Source of the DNA: an uncultured Sutterella sp.
Lineage (GTDB): Bacteria > Pseudomonadota > Gammaproteobacteria > Burkholderiales > Burkholderiaceae_F
Assembly (NCBI GenBank): GCA_900542805.1
Contig: UQOW01000004.1
Location: forward strand, 1 to 64,000
Reading direction: 5' to 3'
Length of the DNA: 64,000 nucleotides
Below are positions 53,156-60,705 of the stretch, in pieces. Made by a program: the position numbers and the translations under genes. The notes under the pieces were generated by a model that was given only the letters and a program-made list of their open reading frames with translations, had not been told where the DNA came from and made no database searches. Position 1 is the first letter of the stretch, and every line of letters starts with the position of its first letter.

Positions 53156-54436
53156 TTAGACAATCGTCAGAATCGCCGTGATGACAAAGGCCACCAAGCA
53201 CCCTGAGAGAATCGAGGGACGTTGGAAGGCATTAGCCGTCTTAAGGTCGCTACCTGGAACGACCGGAATCACCGTCGCGAGAGCCGCCACAGGACCACCG
53301 GTTAAGAAGTACTGAATCAGGGAAGCTCCGGACGCAGCCGCAAAGCACGCCGCAAACGGATCGGCACCGGTATGAAGAACAACCTGAAGCATCGGGACCA
53401 AGACGGAAACCGAAGCCGCGTAGGACTGGGTCAAGAAAGCTGTCAGGAACGCTACACCGAACAAAATCAGCACAGGCGAGACGGATAGAACCGGACCGAT
53501 GGCATCGCTCATCGTCTGCACAAGCCCGATTTGCTTAATGACCGTGGACATGAAAAGGAAGCCAATTGTCGCAACGATCGGGGTCGCAATCAGAGAGACA
53601 CCCTTCATCATCTGCTCTTCGCCTAAGCGGGCCGAAACTTTCGCAAGCAGCATGCACACGATGGCCGCCGCCAAGCCGACGAGAAAGACCGGGAAACCGG
53701 CGATAAACCCGACGAGCAAGACAATAAACGGCAAGAAGGCGTTAAAAGAACTCGTTGCATAGTCACGGTTTTCAATCTGAGCCATGATTCTGGCACGATC
53801 TTCAGCTGTAATGTGCACACCGCGACGGCGCATATCCGCATTGCAACGGACGGCAGAAACCGCAAAAATCGCCAAGCAAGCAATCAGTCCGAGTACGTTA
53901 AAAAGACCGAAACTGATACCGGCAGTGGCAATCAGGGCGACCTGTGTCGGATGCGTAAATCCGGCTAAGTTACCGATATGTCCGGCGTGAGCCTGAATAC
54001 CGGCGCACTTATTGGGGTCAACACCGAGGCGTACCGCGGCCGGGCCCGTAATCACAGCCGTAATCACAGGCTGCGTAAATCCAGTAAGAGCGCCGATTAC
54101 ACCGGCAGCAATACCACCTGCCGTGCAAACCCCCGTACCACCACCGATCTTATTGCCGATACGGACGATATCGCGAATAATCACATCCATGAAGCCCGTG
54201 GCTTGCATGATGCCGATAAAGAGCAAAATACCCGTCATGTCGGCAATCACCGGATTCAATCCGGAAATAACCATCTTGGAGATTGTCATTCCTTCCTGGC
54301 CGGCAACCGGGAACCCCGCCACGAGCGCTGAAATCGTGGCACCGCAAATCGCCGTTATATAAATCGGCGTTTTACCCGTAATCATCAATAGCAACGTAAG
54401 TACCATGATGATTTGAGCGATTGCAGAAGCTGTCAT
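53156..54436 (-). CDS. Ion-transporter-superfamily permease (organic anion or amino acid type)
   Basis: A 426-residue membrane protein with about eleven helices and two pseudo-symmetric halves, as in the ion transporter (IT) superfamily that includes GntP, DcuC, CitMHS and ArsB/SLC13 carriers. Distinctive segments: TGFTQPVITAVITGPAAVRL, QAHAGHIGNLAGFTHPTQVA (His-rich re-entrant-like loop) and AFLTQSYAASVSVLVPMLQ. Exact family not recognised. It is the first gene of the cassette with the unknown protein and the asparaginase, so asparagine, aspartate or a related amide is a plausible cargo. Confidence 0.7.
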   Translation of the reverse strand: MTASAIAQIIMVLTLLLMITGKTPIYITAICGATISALVAGFPVAGQEGMTISKMVISGLNPVIADMTGILLFIGIMQATGFMDVIIRDIVRIGNKIGGGTGVCTAGGIAAGVIGALTGFTQPVITAVITGPAAVRLGVDPNKCAGIQAHAGHIGNLAGFTHPTQVALIATAGISFGLFNVLGLIACLAIFAVSAVRCNADMRRRGVHITAEDRARIMAQIENRDYATSSFNAFLPFIVLLVGFIAGFPVFLVGLAAAIVCMLLAKVSARLGEEQMMKGVSLIATPIVATIGFLFMSTVIKQIGLVQTMSDAIGPVLSVSPVLILFGVAFLTAFLTQSYAASVSVLVPMLQVVLHTGADPFAACFAAASGASLIQYFLTGGPVAALATVIPVVPGSDLKTANAFQRPSILSGCLVAFVITAILTIV

Positions 54437-54642
54437 CTGTCATTCTCCCTTTCCTAGGAAATCCGAATGCAACCGGATTTCCGTCGGAACTTTAGTTATC
54501 AAACTACGAACGAACCGATCTTCCGGTTCACTTTGATTTTATATGGAGAAACAGAACAAAACAGTAGAGGAGCAGTCCCTGTTCCCTCAGATCCTTGTTT
54601 TTAGGGAGTTCTTCGATACTCTTATATAAAAACGCGATATCT

Positions 54643-54660
54643 TTCTTGCTAAAACAAGAA
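54643..54660. promoter_or_regulatory. 18-base dyad upstream of the permease cassette
   Basis: TTCTTG-CTAAAA-CAAGAA is a 6-bp inverted repeat about 210 bases upstream of the permease start and close to AT-rich promoter-like sequence (TATATAA at 54623-54629). It may be an operator. The rest of 54437-54735 shows no gene. Confidence 0.35.
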
Positions 54661-54735
54661 CTTAGCGCAAAAACAGAGGGTTATAAAAAAGGCGTCAGAC
54701 CGAGACCAAAAGCCCCCTTCCGCACGCTAAAATAT

Positions 54736-56130
54736 TTATTTGCGAAATCCACCGAGAAGCGCCGGTAAGGGCGTCGATTTTTTCTTGGCACGCACCGGGG
54801 ACATACTCGATGTCTTTTTCTCCGAAACCTTTCCCGAAGGCTCATAGGGCGTGTCAAAAATCGGGTCGTACGGTGCTTTGGGAGGCGGCGCGGCATACGG
54901 CGTAACTTTTTCCTCACGATCGTTATCACGCATGGCACGCCGAGTACGCGCAAAACGGGATTTGTCGGGAACATCAAAGTCAACAGGCGGAAACTTTTGT
55001 TTGGTCAACTGTTCAATCGCACGGACTGCATGGCCTTCTTCTTTCGGGGCCAGCATCAACGCTAGACCTTTGGCCCCGGCGCGTCCCGTGCGACCGATAC
55101 GGTGCACGTAGTCTTCAGCGACGTACGGAACGTCGTAATTGATGACACAGGGCAGTTGCGCGATATCTAAGCCTCGCGCAGCTACGTCGGTTGCCACAAG
55201 AATCTTGCAAACTCCGGACTTAAAGTTCTCGAGCGTTTTCATGCGCTCTTCTTGGGATTTATCACCGTGAATGTCTTCGGCGTCAAGCCCCTCCCGCACC
55301 AAGGTTCGTGTCAGGCGTCTACAGACTAACTTTGAGTTAACAAAGACCAGAACGGGCTCCAAGGACGGTTGCGCGCCGTATCCGTTTTTAAGGAGTTCGA
55401 TGAGAGCGTCGGACTTGCGATCTTCTCGGACGCTGAGAAGCACCTGCTCGACGGTCTCGGCAACGGAGTTTTCACGAGCCACTTCCACGTACACGGGATT
55501 GACAAGAAAGTTCCGGGCAAGCTTTTTGATTTCCGGCGAGAAGGTCGCGGAAAACATCAGGTTCTGACGCTTTTTCGGCAGTAACTTCAGAATGCGCGAA
55601 ATGTCCGGCAAAAACCCCATATCGAGCATGCGGTCGGCTTCATCGAGAACCACAATTTGGACCTGAGCCAGATTGACCGTGCGTCCCTCAATGTGGTCAA
55701 GAAGGCGTCCCGGAGTTGCCGTGAGAATTTCCACACCGCGAAGGAGTTCGGCTTGCTGCGGCTTAATGTCCACGCCTCCGAAAACAGCACCGACACGCAA
55801 GGGCGTATTCTGGGCATACATTTTTAAGTTGTCGTTAACCTGATCGGCCAATTCCCGTGTCGGCGTCAAAATCAACACGCGCACCGGGTGGCGAGCAGGA
55901 GAAACCGATGTGTTGGCTTCAGGTAGAACTCGCTCTAATGCCGGAAGCCCGTAACCGGCTGTTTTACCGGTACCGGTCTGAGCCGCTCCCATGACGTCTT
56001 TGCCCTGCAGGACGGCAGGAATGGCTTTAACTTGAATGGGAGTCGGTGTGACATACCCCATTTGAGAGATGGCCGAGGCAATCCGGGAATCAAAATGAAA
56101 TGACTCAAAGGTCACTGATTTTTCAGACAT
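54736..56130 (-). CDS. rhlE: DEAD-box ATP-dependent RNA helicase, RhlE type
   Basis: A 464-residue helicase with all core motifs: Q motif (PTPIQVKAIP), I AAQTGTGKTAGY, Ia PTRELADQV, II VLDEADRMLDMGF, III FSATFS, and in the second RecA domain VFVNSK, ATDVAARGLDI and HRIGRTGRAG. The C-terminal about 85 residues are a basic, low-complexity tail. RhlE-like enzymes remodel RNA in ribosome assembly and decay. Start set at ATG 56130, since the longer frame is read through the tRNA gene 14 bases upstream. No good Shine-Dalgarno is seen, and the message is likely released from a tRNA-mRNA transcript. Confidence 0.92.
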   Translation of the reverse strand: MSEKSVTFESFHFDSRIASAISQMGYVTPTPIQVKAIPAVLQGKDVMGAAQTGTGKTAGYGLPALERVLPEANTSVSPARHPVRVLILTPTRELADQVNDNLKMYAQNTPLRVGAVFGGVDIKPQQAELLRGVEILTATPGRLLDHIEGRTVNLAQVQIVVLDEADRMLDMGFLPDISRILKLLPKKRQNLMFSATFSPEIKKLARNFLVNPVYVEVARENSVAETVEQVLLSVREDRKSDALIELLKNGYGAQPSLEPVLVFVNSKLVCRRLTRTLVREGLDAEDIHGDKSQEERMKTLENFKSGVCKILVATDVAARGLDIAQLPCVINYDVPYVAEDYVHRIGRTGRAGAKGLALMLAPKEEGHAVRAIEQLTKQKFPPVDFDVPDKSRFARTRRAMRDNDREEKVTPYAAPPPKAPYDPIFDTPYEPSGKVSEKKTSSMSPVRAKKKSTPLPALLGGFRK

Positions 56131-56144
56131 GCAAACGCGACAAA

Positions 56145-56221
<77 letters not shown>

Positions 56222-56321
56222 GTTTATTCGTTGTTTTAAAAGGTGCCTCATTGTAACCGAACGGCAACAAGCTGCGCTATTCTATGGGGCGAAATCACCT
56301 CTTTACCCAAAGGAGCAGGCT

Positions 56322-57125
56322 ATGGCAACGAACCCTACACGCACATCCTATCTGATTAACAGCGAAGGTGTCCTTGAAGTTAAGAAATTTTCACCGCGCA
56401 CGTTTGACGAGGTCCTAGCGGGAGTTCTTCCGAAAGATTGGGACAAAAAGCCCGCAAAACTCGCCAAAGCCGTTGCCGCATCGCCTGACCTACTCACGGT
56501 TCTGATTAACATCATGAACAGCTTCGGCGCGTTCCTGGCCCTCGAACGCGAAAAGATTGAAAAGTCACTGGCTAAACGCACGTCACGCGTGGAAAAGGCC
56601 TGCCATAAGACCAAAAAGCCCTTTGACGCCGATGCCCTTAAAAGCGATAACGAAGTGATGCTGCTTCTTAAGACCTTAGCGTTCTTTGACGAACGCTTAC
56701 GTAATTTGGAAACGAAAACTCCCGTTAAATGGCTTTGCTCTTTAGGCCAGACGGAATCTGAGGCCGTTGTCGCCGGAATTCGCCCCTTTTTAAAAACACC
56801 GGTCAGCGATGCCTGGGTAGCATTTTCCCCGGATGCCGATACGGCTCAGGGACGCGCCGTCGAAGATATGCGTAACTTGAGTGCTCAGGCTCTTGATGCA
56901 CTTGAATTGGAATTTTGCCTTGCCGATGAGGTGAGCCCTCCGCTAGCTGTCGCAACGAACCTGACGGCAAAAGAAGCCAGTAAGGTAGCCAAGCAATTAG
57001 GTCTTGACATCGCGTTTTCCGAAGTCAAACCGAAAAAGAGCCAGAAAACACCTGTCAAAAAGAACTTGACCGTCAAAAAAGCTTCCAAGAAAGCACCGAA
57101 AAAAACAAAATCCCCTGAAAGCTAG
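56322..57125 (+). CDS. Hypothetical protein with a lysine-rich tail
   Basis: A 267-residue protein I do not recognise. Predicted mainly helical: residues 25-110 (EVLAGVLPKDWDKKPAKLAK, IMNSFGAFLALEREKIEKSL) and 115-215; then from about residue 232 a basic tail (KKSQKTPVKKNLTVKKASKK and on). The tail is similar in style to that of the histone-like protein at 49820. No signal peptide. AAGGAG lies six bases before the ATG. It stands between tRNA-Ile2/rhlE (divergent) and tRNA-Arg, and is followed by a terminator. A nucleic-acid-associated role is possible from the tail only. Confidence 0.75.
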   Translation: MATNPTRTSYLINSEGVLEVKKFSPRTFDEVLAGVLPKDWDKKPAKLAKAVAASPDLLTVLINIMNSFGAFLALEREKIEKSLAKRTSRVEKACHKTKKPFDADALKSDNEVMLLLKTLAFFDERLRNLETKTPVKWLCSLGQTESEAVVAGIRPFLKTPVSDAWVAFSPDADTAQGRAVEDMRNLSAQALDALELEFCLADEVSPPLAVATNLTAKEASKVAKQLGLDIAFSEVKPKKSQKTPVKKNLTVKKASKKAPKKTKSPES

Positions 57126-57140
57126 TCCGGACTTGGTGGC

Positions 57141-57183
57141 AAGCCGCTCGGTGAGCCGAGTCTCCGACGAGCGGCTTTACGAT
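57141..57183 (+). terminator. Terminator after the lysine-tailed protein
   Basis: A 10-bp perfect stem (AAGCCGCTCG 57141-57150, CGAGCGGCTT 57168-57177) with a 17-base loop; the T-tail is short (TTTACGATTTT). Confidence 0.6.
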
Positions 57184-57261
57184 TTTCAACCACCGGCTCC
57201 GTCCAATTTTGCTTTTCCGAGATTTTGATTGTAGAATGCTCGCCTCTTTTGAGATAAGCGT

Positions 57262-57338
57262 GCGCCAGTAGCTCAGTTGGATAGAGTACCTGGCTACGAA
57301 CCAGGGGGTCGCGGGTTCGAATCCTACCTGGCGCACCA
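57262..57338 (+). tRNA. tRNA-Arg(ACG)
   Basis: A 77-base tRNA with encoded CCA; acceptor GCGCCAG/CTGGCGC perfect, anticodon loop CTACGAA giving ACG (inosine-modified, reads CGU/CGC/CGA). The T-stem GCGGG/CCTAC has a C-A mismatch (57312 with 57326) and a G-U pair, which is unusual. It marks the left border of a decayed region. Confidence 0.93.
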
Positions 57339-57418
57339 ACAACATTTAGGCACAGTCGTTTTTATAGCGACTGTGCCTTTTCATTTTTTTCCACCCGACT
57401 TTTATAATCCAGCAATCC

Positions 57419-57799
57419 GTGACAGAAAGGGCTTTGCCACGTGTGCGTTTTTCCTCTTTGAATCGACGTGCTCTTCTCATCTCCGTGGCCTCTTTGGGAC
57501 TTTTCGGAAGTTCCGCAGTTTCGGCGCGCAGTGCTGCGGTGGAGAACATCAGAACTCCCATCCCCTTTCCCCAGAATCTTTCTTTAGAAAAGGTTCGTGA
57601 GGCCGTTATCCGCGGGGGACTTGCCAAAGGCTAGCAAGTCGTCGGGGAAAAGAATCAAACGATTACGTTGAAATACGTAAAGAAAATTCACATTGCTGCC
57701 TGCGATGTGCACTACGACACAAAAGAGTTTTCTATCACCATCAACCCGATGACAACCTTGGTTTCTGGTCCCAATAAGGTCCATCCGAAATACAACTAA
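57419..57799 (+). pseudogene. Small exported protein interrupted by an amber codon
   Basis: The frame from GTG 57419 (or GTG 57443) gives a signal peptide (RRALLISVASLGLFGSSAVS, cleavage near SARS) and then SLEKVREAVIRGGLAKG before a TAG at 57632-57634. The same frame continues for 55 codons (QVVGEKNQTITLKYVKKIHI ... NKVHPKYN) to TAA 57799. The two parts together match a common family of about 125-residue exported proteins in which a Trp normally stands at the interruption, so a TGG to TAG change explains it. Readthrough is possible but unproven. Confidence 0.75.
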
Positions 57800-57899
57800 T
57801 GGGTTCGAAATCTGAATAAACACATTCTTACCCAGCTCTCCACATTGAGCCTCGGTGTAAAACCGTAAACCCGTTGTTGTCGCAATCCTTGTTTATTCA

Positions 57900-57929
57900 T
57901 CGGATGAAAATCCGATTCGTGTTTTTTTT
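57900..57929 (+). terminator. Intrinsic terminator after the interrupted exported-protein gene
   Basis: TCGGAT (57900-57905), GAAA loop, ATCCGA (57910-57915), then TTCGTG and eight T (57922-57929). Confidence 0.75.
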
Positions 57930-57949
57930 CGGTCAAAAAGGACGTCCCC

Positions 57950-58711
57950 GTGAGATGCCATGACTTGCCCTCATCGGCTTTGTGTGCTATCGAGCAAGCC
58001 AACCGTTTAGCCTGTTCTCTCTTTGTTTTTCAGGCCGCTTACTACCTCAGAGAGTTCGGTATCTTTGATTTTCTCGATAGGGCCAAAGAGCCGGTCTCCC
58101 TTGAGTTGCTTCAAAAATCCGTACCGCAAAAACTGTCGCTATACGCCTTGAGAGTTCTCACGGAACTCGGAGTGGCGTTCAATTTGCTCTCGGTTAAAGA
58201 TGACAAGTACTCGATTGCCAAAGAGTCGCGCTTTTTGATTAACGATCCGATGACCCGGATCAATTTCGATTTTGCGCACGATGTCTGTTACGCCGGACTC
58301 GATGAATTGAAAAACGCCCTGATTGATGGAAAACCCGACGGTCTTAAGACCTTGTATGCCGGAGTCAAAACCATCTACCCGGTCATTTCGAAACTACCGG
58401 AACCGGCCAAAACCAGTTGGTTTAAATTCAATCACTTTTATTCGGACGTCTCGTATGACGCCAGTCTTCCCGTTTTATTTGCCGATCACCCGGCTCACAT
58501 TTACGACATCGGAGAGTAGCCGTTCGAAATCGGCAACGCCTGCTTGGCGGCCTTTTCGTTGTACTTTACGGCATTGGCCAACGGAACAAGTAAATTTTAT
58601 AGCCTCGCAGACTTTAAGCGTTTTGCCGAGCAGGAACATTTTGTCATCGAGTCTGTCCACCACGGCCTCGGAACCGGACACTCTCTCTTAGTTTTAAAGC
58701 GAGCGGAGTGA
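57950..58711 (+). pseudogene. Aryl-polyene-type SAM methyltransferase with its Rossmann core deleted
   Basis: GTG 57950 (AAGGAC upstream) opens a frame giving the helical dimerisation N-domain (EQANRLACSLFVFQAAYYLR, MTRINFDFAHDVCYAGLDEL, SWFKFNHFYSDVSYDASLPV) up to HIYDIGE and a TAG at 58517-58519. IYDIGG is normally the start of the SAM-binding motif. In the same frame the sequence resumes as PFEIGNACLAAFSLYFTALA and runs to the true C-terminus (IESVHHGLGTGHSLLVLKRA, TGA 58709-58711). So about 115 residues carrying the SAM site are missing. The N- and C-parts resemble the methyltransferase of aryl polyene clusters. Its stop overlaps the next start (TGATG). Confidence 0.8.
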
Positions 58712-59136
58712 TGCAACTGGCCTTTTCCCTAGTCGATTGGTTTGCTCTTTCCAAGAAAAGAACCTGCCGCAACGATTGGTTAACTTTCGCACGAAACGAA
58801 GCTACGTCTCGTGACGACTCACCGGCAATGCCCAAACGGCTTCCCATGATGCTCTCCAGACGCATGAGCCCGGCAAGTCGCTATGCCGTTGAATGCGCGC
58901 TTGAGCTTTTGGAGAACCACACAGTGGACGCCGTTGTCAGTGCGAGCCGTCATGCGGAAACAGCACGTGGGGAAAAATTTCTGGTCGCTCTGGCAAACGG
59001 TCAGGAACCGTCCCCGACGGACTTTACGATGAGCGTGCACAATGCCGCCTCCGGCGTGCTGACAATCTTTAAGAAGTTACGTGTTCCCGTCACAAGTGTT
59101 GCGGCCGAAGCCAACACCTTCGAAGCGGCGCTTTGA
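58711..59136 (+). pseudogene. Beta-ketoacyl synthase-like (chain length factor type) fragment
   Basis: A 141-residue N-terminal remnant: LAFSLVDWFALSKKR, LPMMLSRRMSPASRYAVECA, VDAVVSASRHAETARGEKFL and SPTDFTMSVHNAASGVLTIF. This is the small non-elongating ketosynthase-like protein (ketoacyl-synt_2 type) that accompanies aryl polyene ketosynthases, usually about 240 residues. It stops at TGA 59134-59136 after ANTFEAAL, exactly where a thioesterase fragment begins in another frame, so the C-terminal 100 residues and any genes between were lost in a deletion. Confidence 0.78.
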
Positions 59137-59410
59137 ATACAGTTACGACGAAATAGCCCGAAGCGGCTACGCCTACCCGATTATCGAAATGTCCGTCAGG
59201 TACCGTCATCCGTGGTGTTTGGAAGAGACGACCACCGTTTCGGTCACTTTGACCGAATACGAAAATCGCATTGTGACCGATTACGAAGTTCGCGGTTCGG
59301 ACGGGACCCTGAAAACGACAGCACGTATCGTTCAAATGGCCTTAGATTTGAAAACAAAAGAAGGGCTCTTGCAGTGTCCGCCCGTTTTGTTTGAAAAAAC
59401 TCGGCGTTAA
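59126..59410 (+). pseudogene. Hotdog thioesterase fragment (aryl polyene cluster type)
   Basis: From about 59129 the frame reads RFEYSYDEIARSGYAYPIIE, then VRYRHPWCLEETTTVSVTLT and ends at TAA 59410. This matches the middle and end of YbgC-like acyl-CoA thioesterases in which the first 45 or so residues, with the catalytic Asp of the DxxxxVxxxxY motif, are missing. The 5' side is fused to the ketosynthase fragment out of frame. Non-functional as it stands. Confidence 0.75.
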
Positions 59411-59427
59411 ACCGTCCTAAAAAAGGC

Positions 59428-59859
59428 ATGGCGGTGCAAAAATTTCTGAGTGTACTGATTTTTCTTTCGGGAGCCTTTTTCCTTACTTCCGGGACATCGG
59501 CCACCGATGTTTTAAGAGCCGAATTTACCCAAACCAAGACCTTGGCCGGATTTGAAAGAGTTTTGATGTCATCCGGAACTGTCGTCATCTACAGCGATTT
59601 AGGGCTTATTTGGCAGCAACTTATGCCATTTGAGAGCAGTATCAAAATCTCGAAAGAAAAAATGACTTCCCGTACGGGGCACGGCACTCCCGAGGTCGTT
59701 TCGCTTCCCGACAGGACCGATTCCTATTCGATTCCACAATTAGTACAGGCTGTTTTTTCCGGGAACGATGCCGTTCTTGCCACCTGCTTTAACGTGGAAA
59801 AAGAGTCGATTTCGGGAGGGAAGGTCCGTTACACCATCATTAAGCGCTATTACGATTAA
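59428..59859 (+). pseudogene. LolA-like outer membrane carrier, shortened
   Basis: A 143-residue product with a signal peptide (FLSVLIFLSGAFFLTSGTSA) and the LolA-like core LRAEFTQTKTLAGFERVLMS followed by YSDLGLIWQQLMPFESSIKI. Proteins of this type in aryl polyene clusters are about 190-200 residues; here the frame ends after RYTIIKRYYD, so the C-terminal strands are missing. It could still be made, but its neighbours are broken and it is more likely a remnant. Confidence 0.65.
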
Positions 59860-59890
59860 CCGCGATCGCCTCTTTTCACTCGGAGGAGGT

Positions 59891-60184
59891 ATGAGAAAAA
59901 CACATTCTCTTTTCTTGTTAAGTCTTGTGTGCTTGGGCCTTGCCGGTTGTTCCTCGACCGGTCCGATTTCTCTCGGACAGGGAAAGTACCTGATCTCCGA
60001 TACCAACGGTCTTTATCTGAAAGGCGGCGCCGTTCTCAAAGACATCCTCGAAGAGGCGAAGACTTTTTGTGCCGGACAAGGGAAAGAAGTTCTCGTGCAC
60101 GACATTAAAACCATTAACAGCAGCGCTGTCAAAGACGCGGGCGCCGACTTGATTTTCAGTTGTAAGGACGCTGCCGGACAATAG
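59891..60184 (+). CDS. Small putative lipoprotein
   Basis: A 97-residue protein with a lipoprotein signal (LFLLSLVCLGLAGCSSTGPI; lipobox LAGC, Cys20) and a small domain containing two further cysteines (TFCAGQG and FSCKDA). A strong GGAGGAGG precedes the ATG. The gene is intact, unlike those before it. Function unknown; similar small lipoproteins are scattered in betaproteobacteria. Confidence 0.75.
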   Translation: MRKTHSLFLLSLVCLGLAGCSSTGPISLGQGKYLISDTNGLYLKGGAVLKDILEEAKTFCAGQGKEVLVHDIKTINSSAVKDAGADLIFSCKDAAGQ

Positions 60185-60263
60185 TTTTTCGGACTCGCTT
60201 CTCAGGCAAATTAAGACTATAAAAAACGTTACTTCTAGCAGTCCTAGATTCTGTTATATTTCA

Positions 60264-60648
60264 ATGGTCTTAATGAGGGAGAGTCCCATATCCCATTTTT
60301 TACCGTCTTCCCGCTTTTACGGGCGAGAGAGTGAATTGAGTCTATTGCGCCACTTTCAGTCCGATGTCCGCGATAAAGGCGTCAATCGCTTTATTGTCGT
60401 CACCGGGCGTCGCCGAGTCGGTCGACACGACTGCTTGAGGAGGCCTTGCCATCGGAAGTTTCGATGCCGACGATTTCAAGCTACATTGCTACCCAATTGT
60501 CGAATCAAAATCTTTCAAACTTTGTCAAAAAATAGAGCGCATTTGGGCAATCCCCTACCCCCTTACCATTCGCCGTTTTGAGGAGGCTCTGGCTTTTGCC
60601 TTTCGCGAAGCCCAGAGTCGTCCGCTCATGCGCATCCTCGATGAGTAA
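60264..60648 (+). pseudogene. Frameshifted AAA ATPase (ATPase_2/DUF234 type) remnant
   Basis: The first frame gives FYGRESELSLLRHFQSDVRD and VTGRRRVGR, the start and P-loop of ATPase_2 proteins (GRRRVGKT expected). After a shift at about 60425 a second frame reads LLEEALPSEVSMPTISSYIA and SNQNLSNFVKK; after another shift at a run of six A (60525-60530) a third reads IERIWAIPYPLTIRRFEEAL to RPLMRILDE and stops at 60648. The ILDE matches Walker B. At least two frameshifts and a large C-terminal loss. Confidence 0.75.
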
Positions 60649-60705
60649 CGGAGACAAAGGCAAGCCCGGGCTTAAAAAGGGCAGTTCTTGGTGCATTACC
60701 ATGAC

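Noticed and set aside
57262..57338. tRNA-Arg as the attachment site of an integrated element
   Set aside because: No integrase and no repeat of the tRNA 3' end were found within the window; kept only as a question in the findings.
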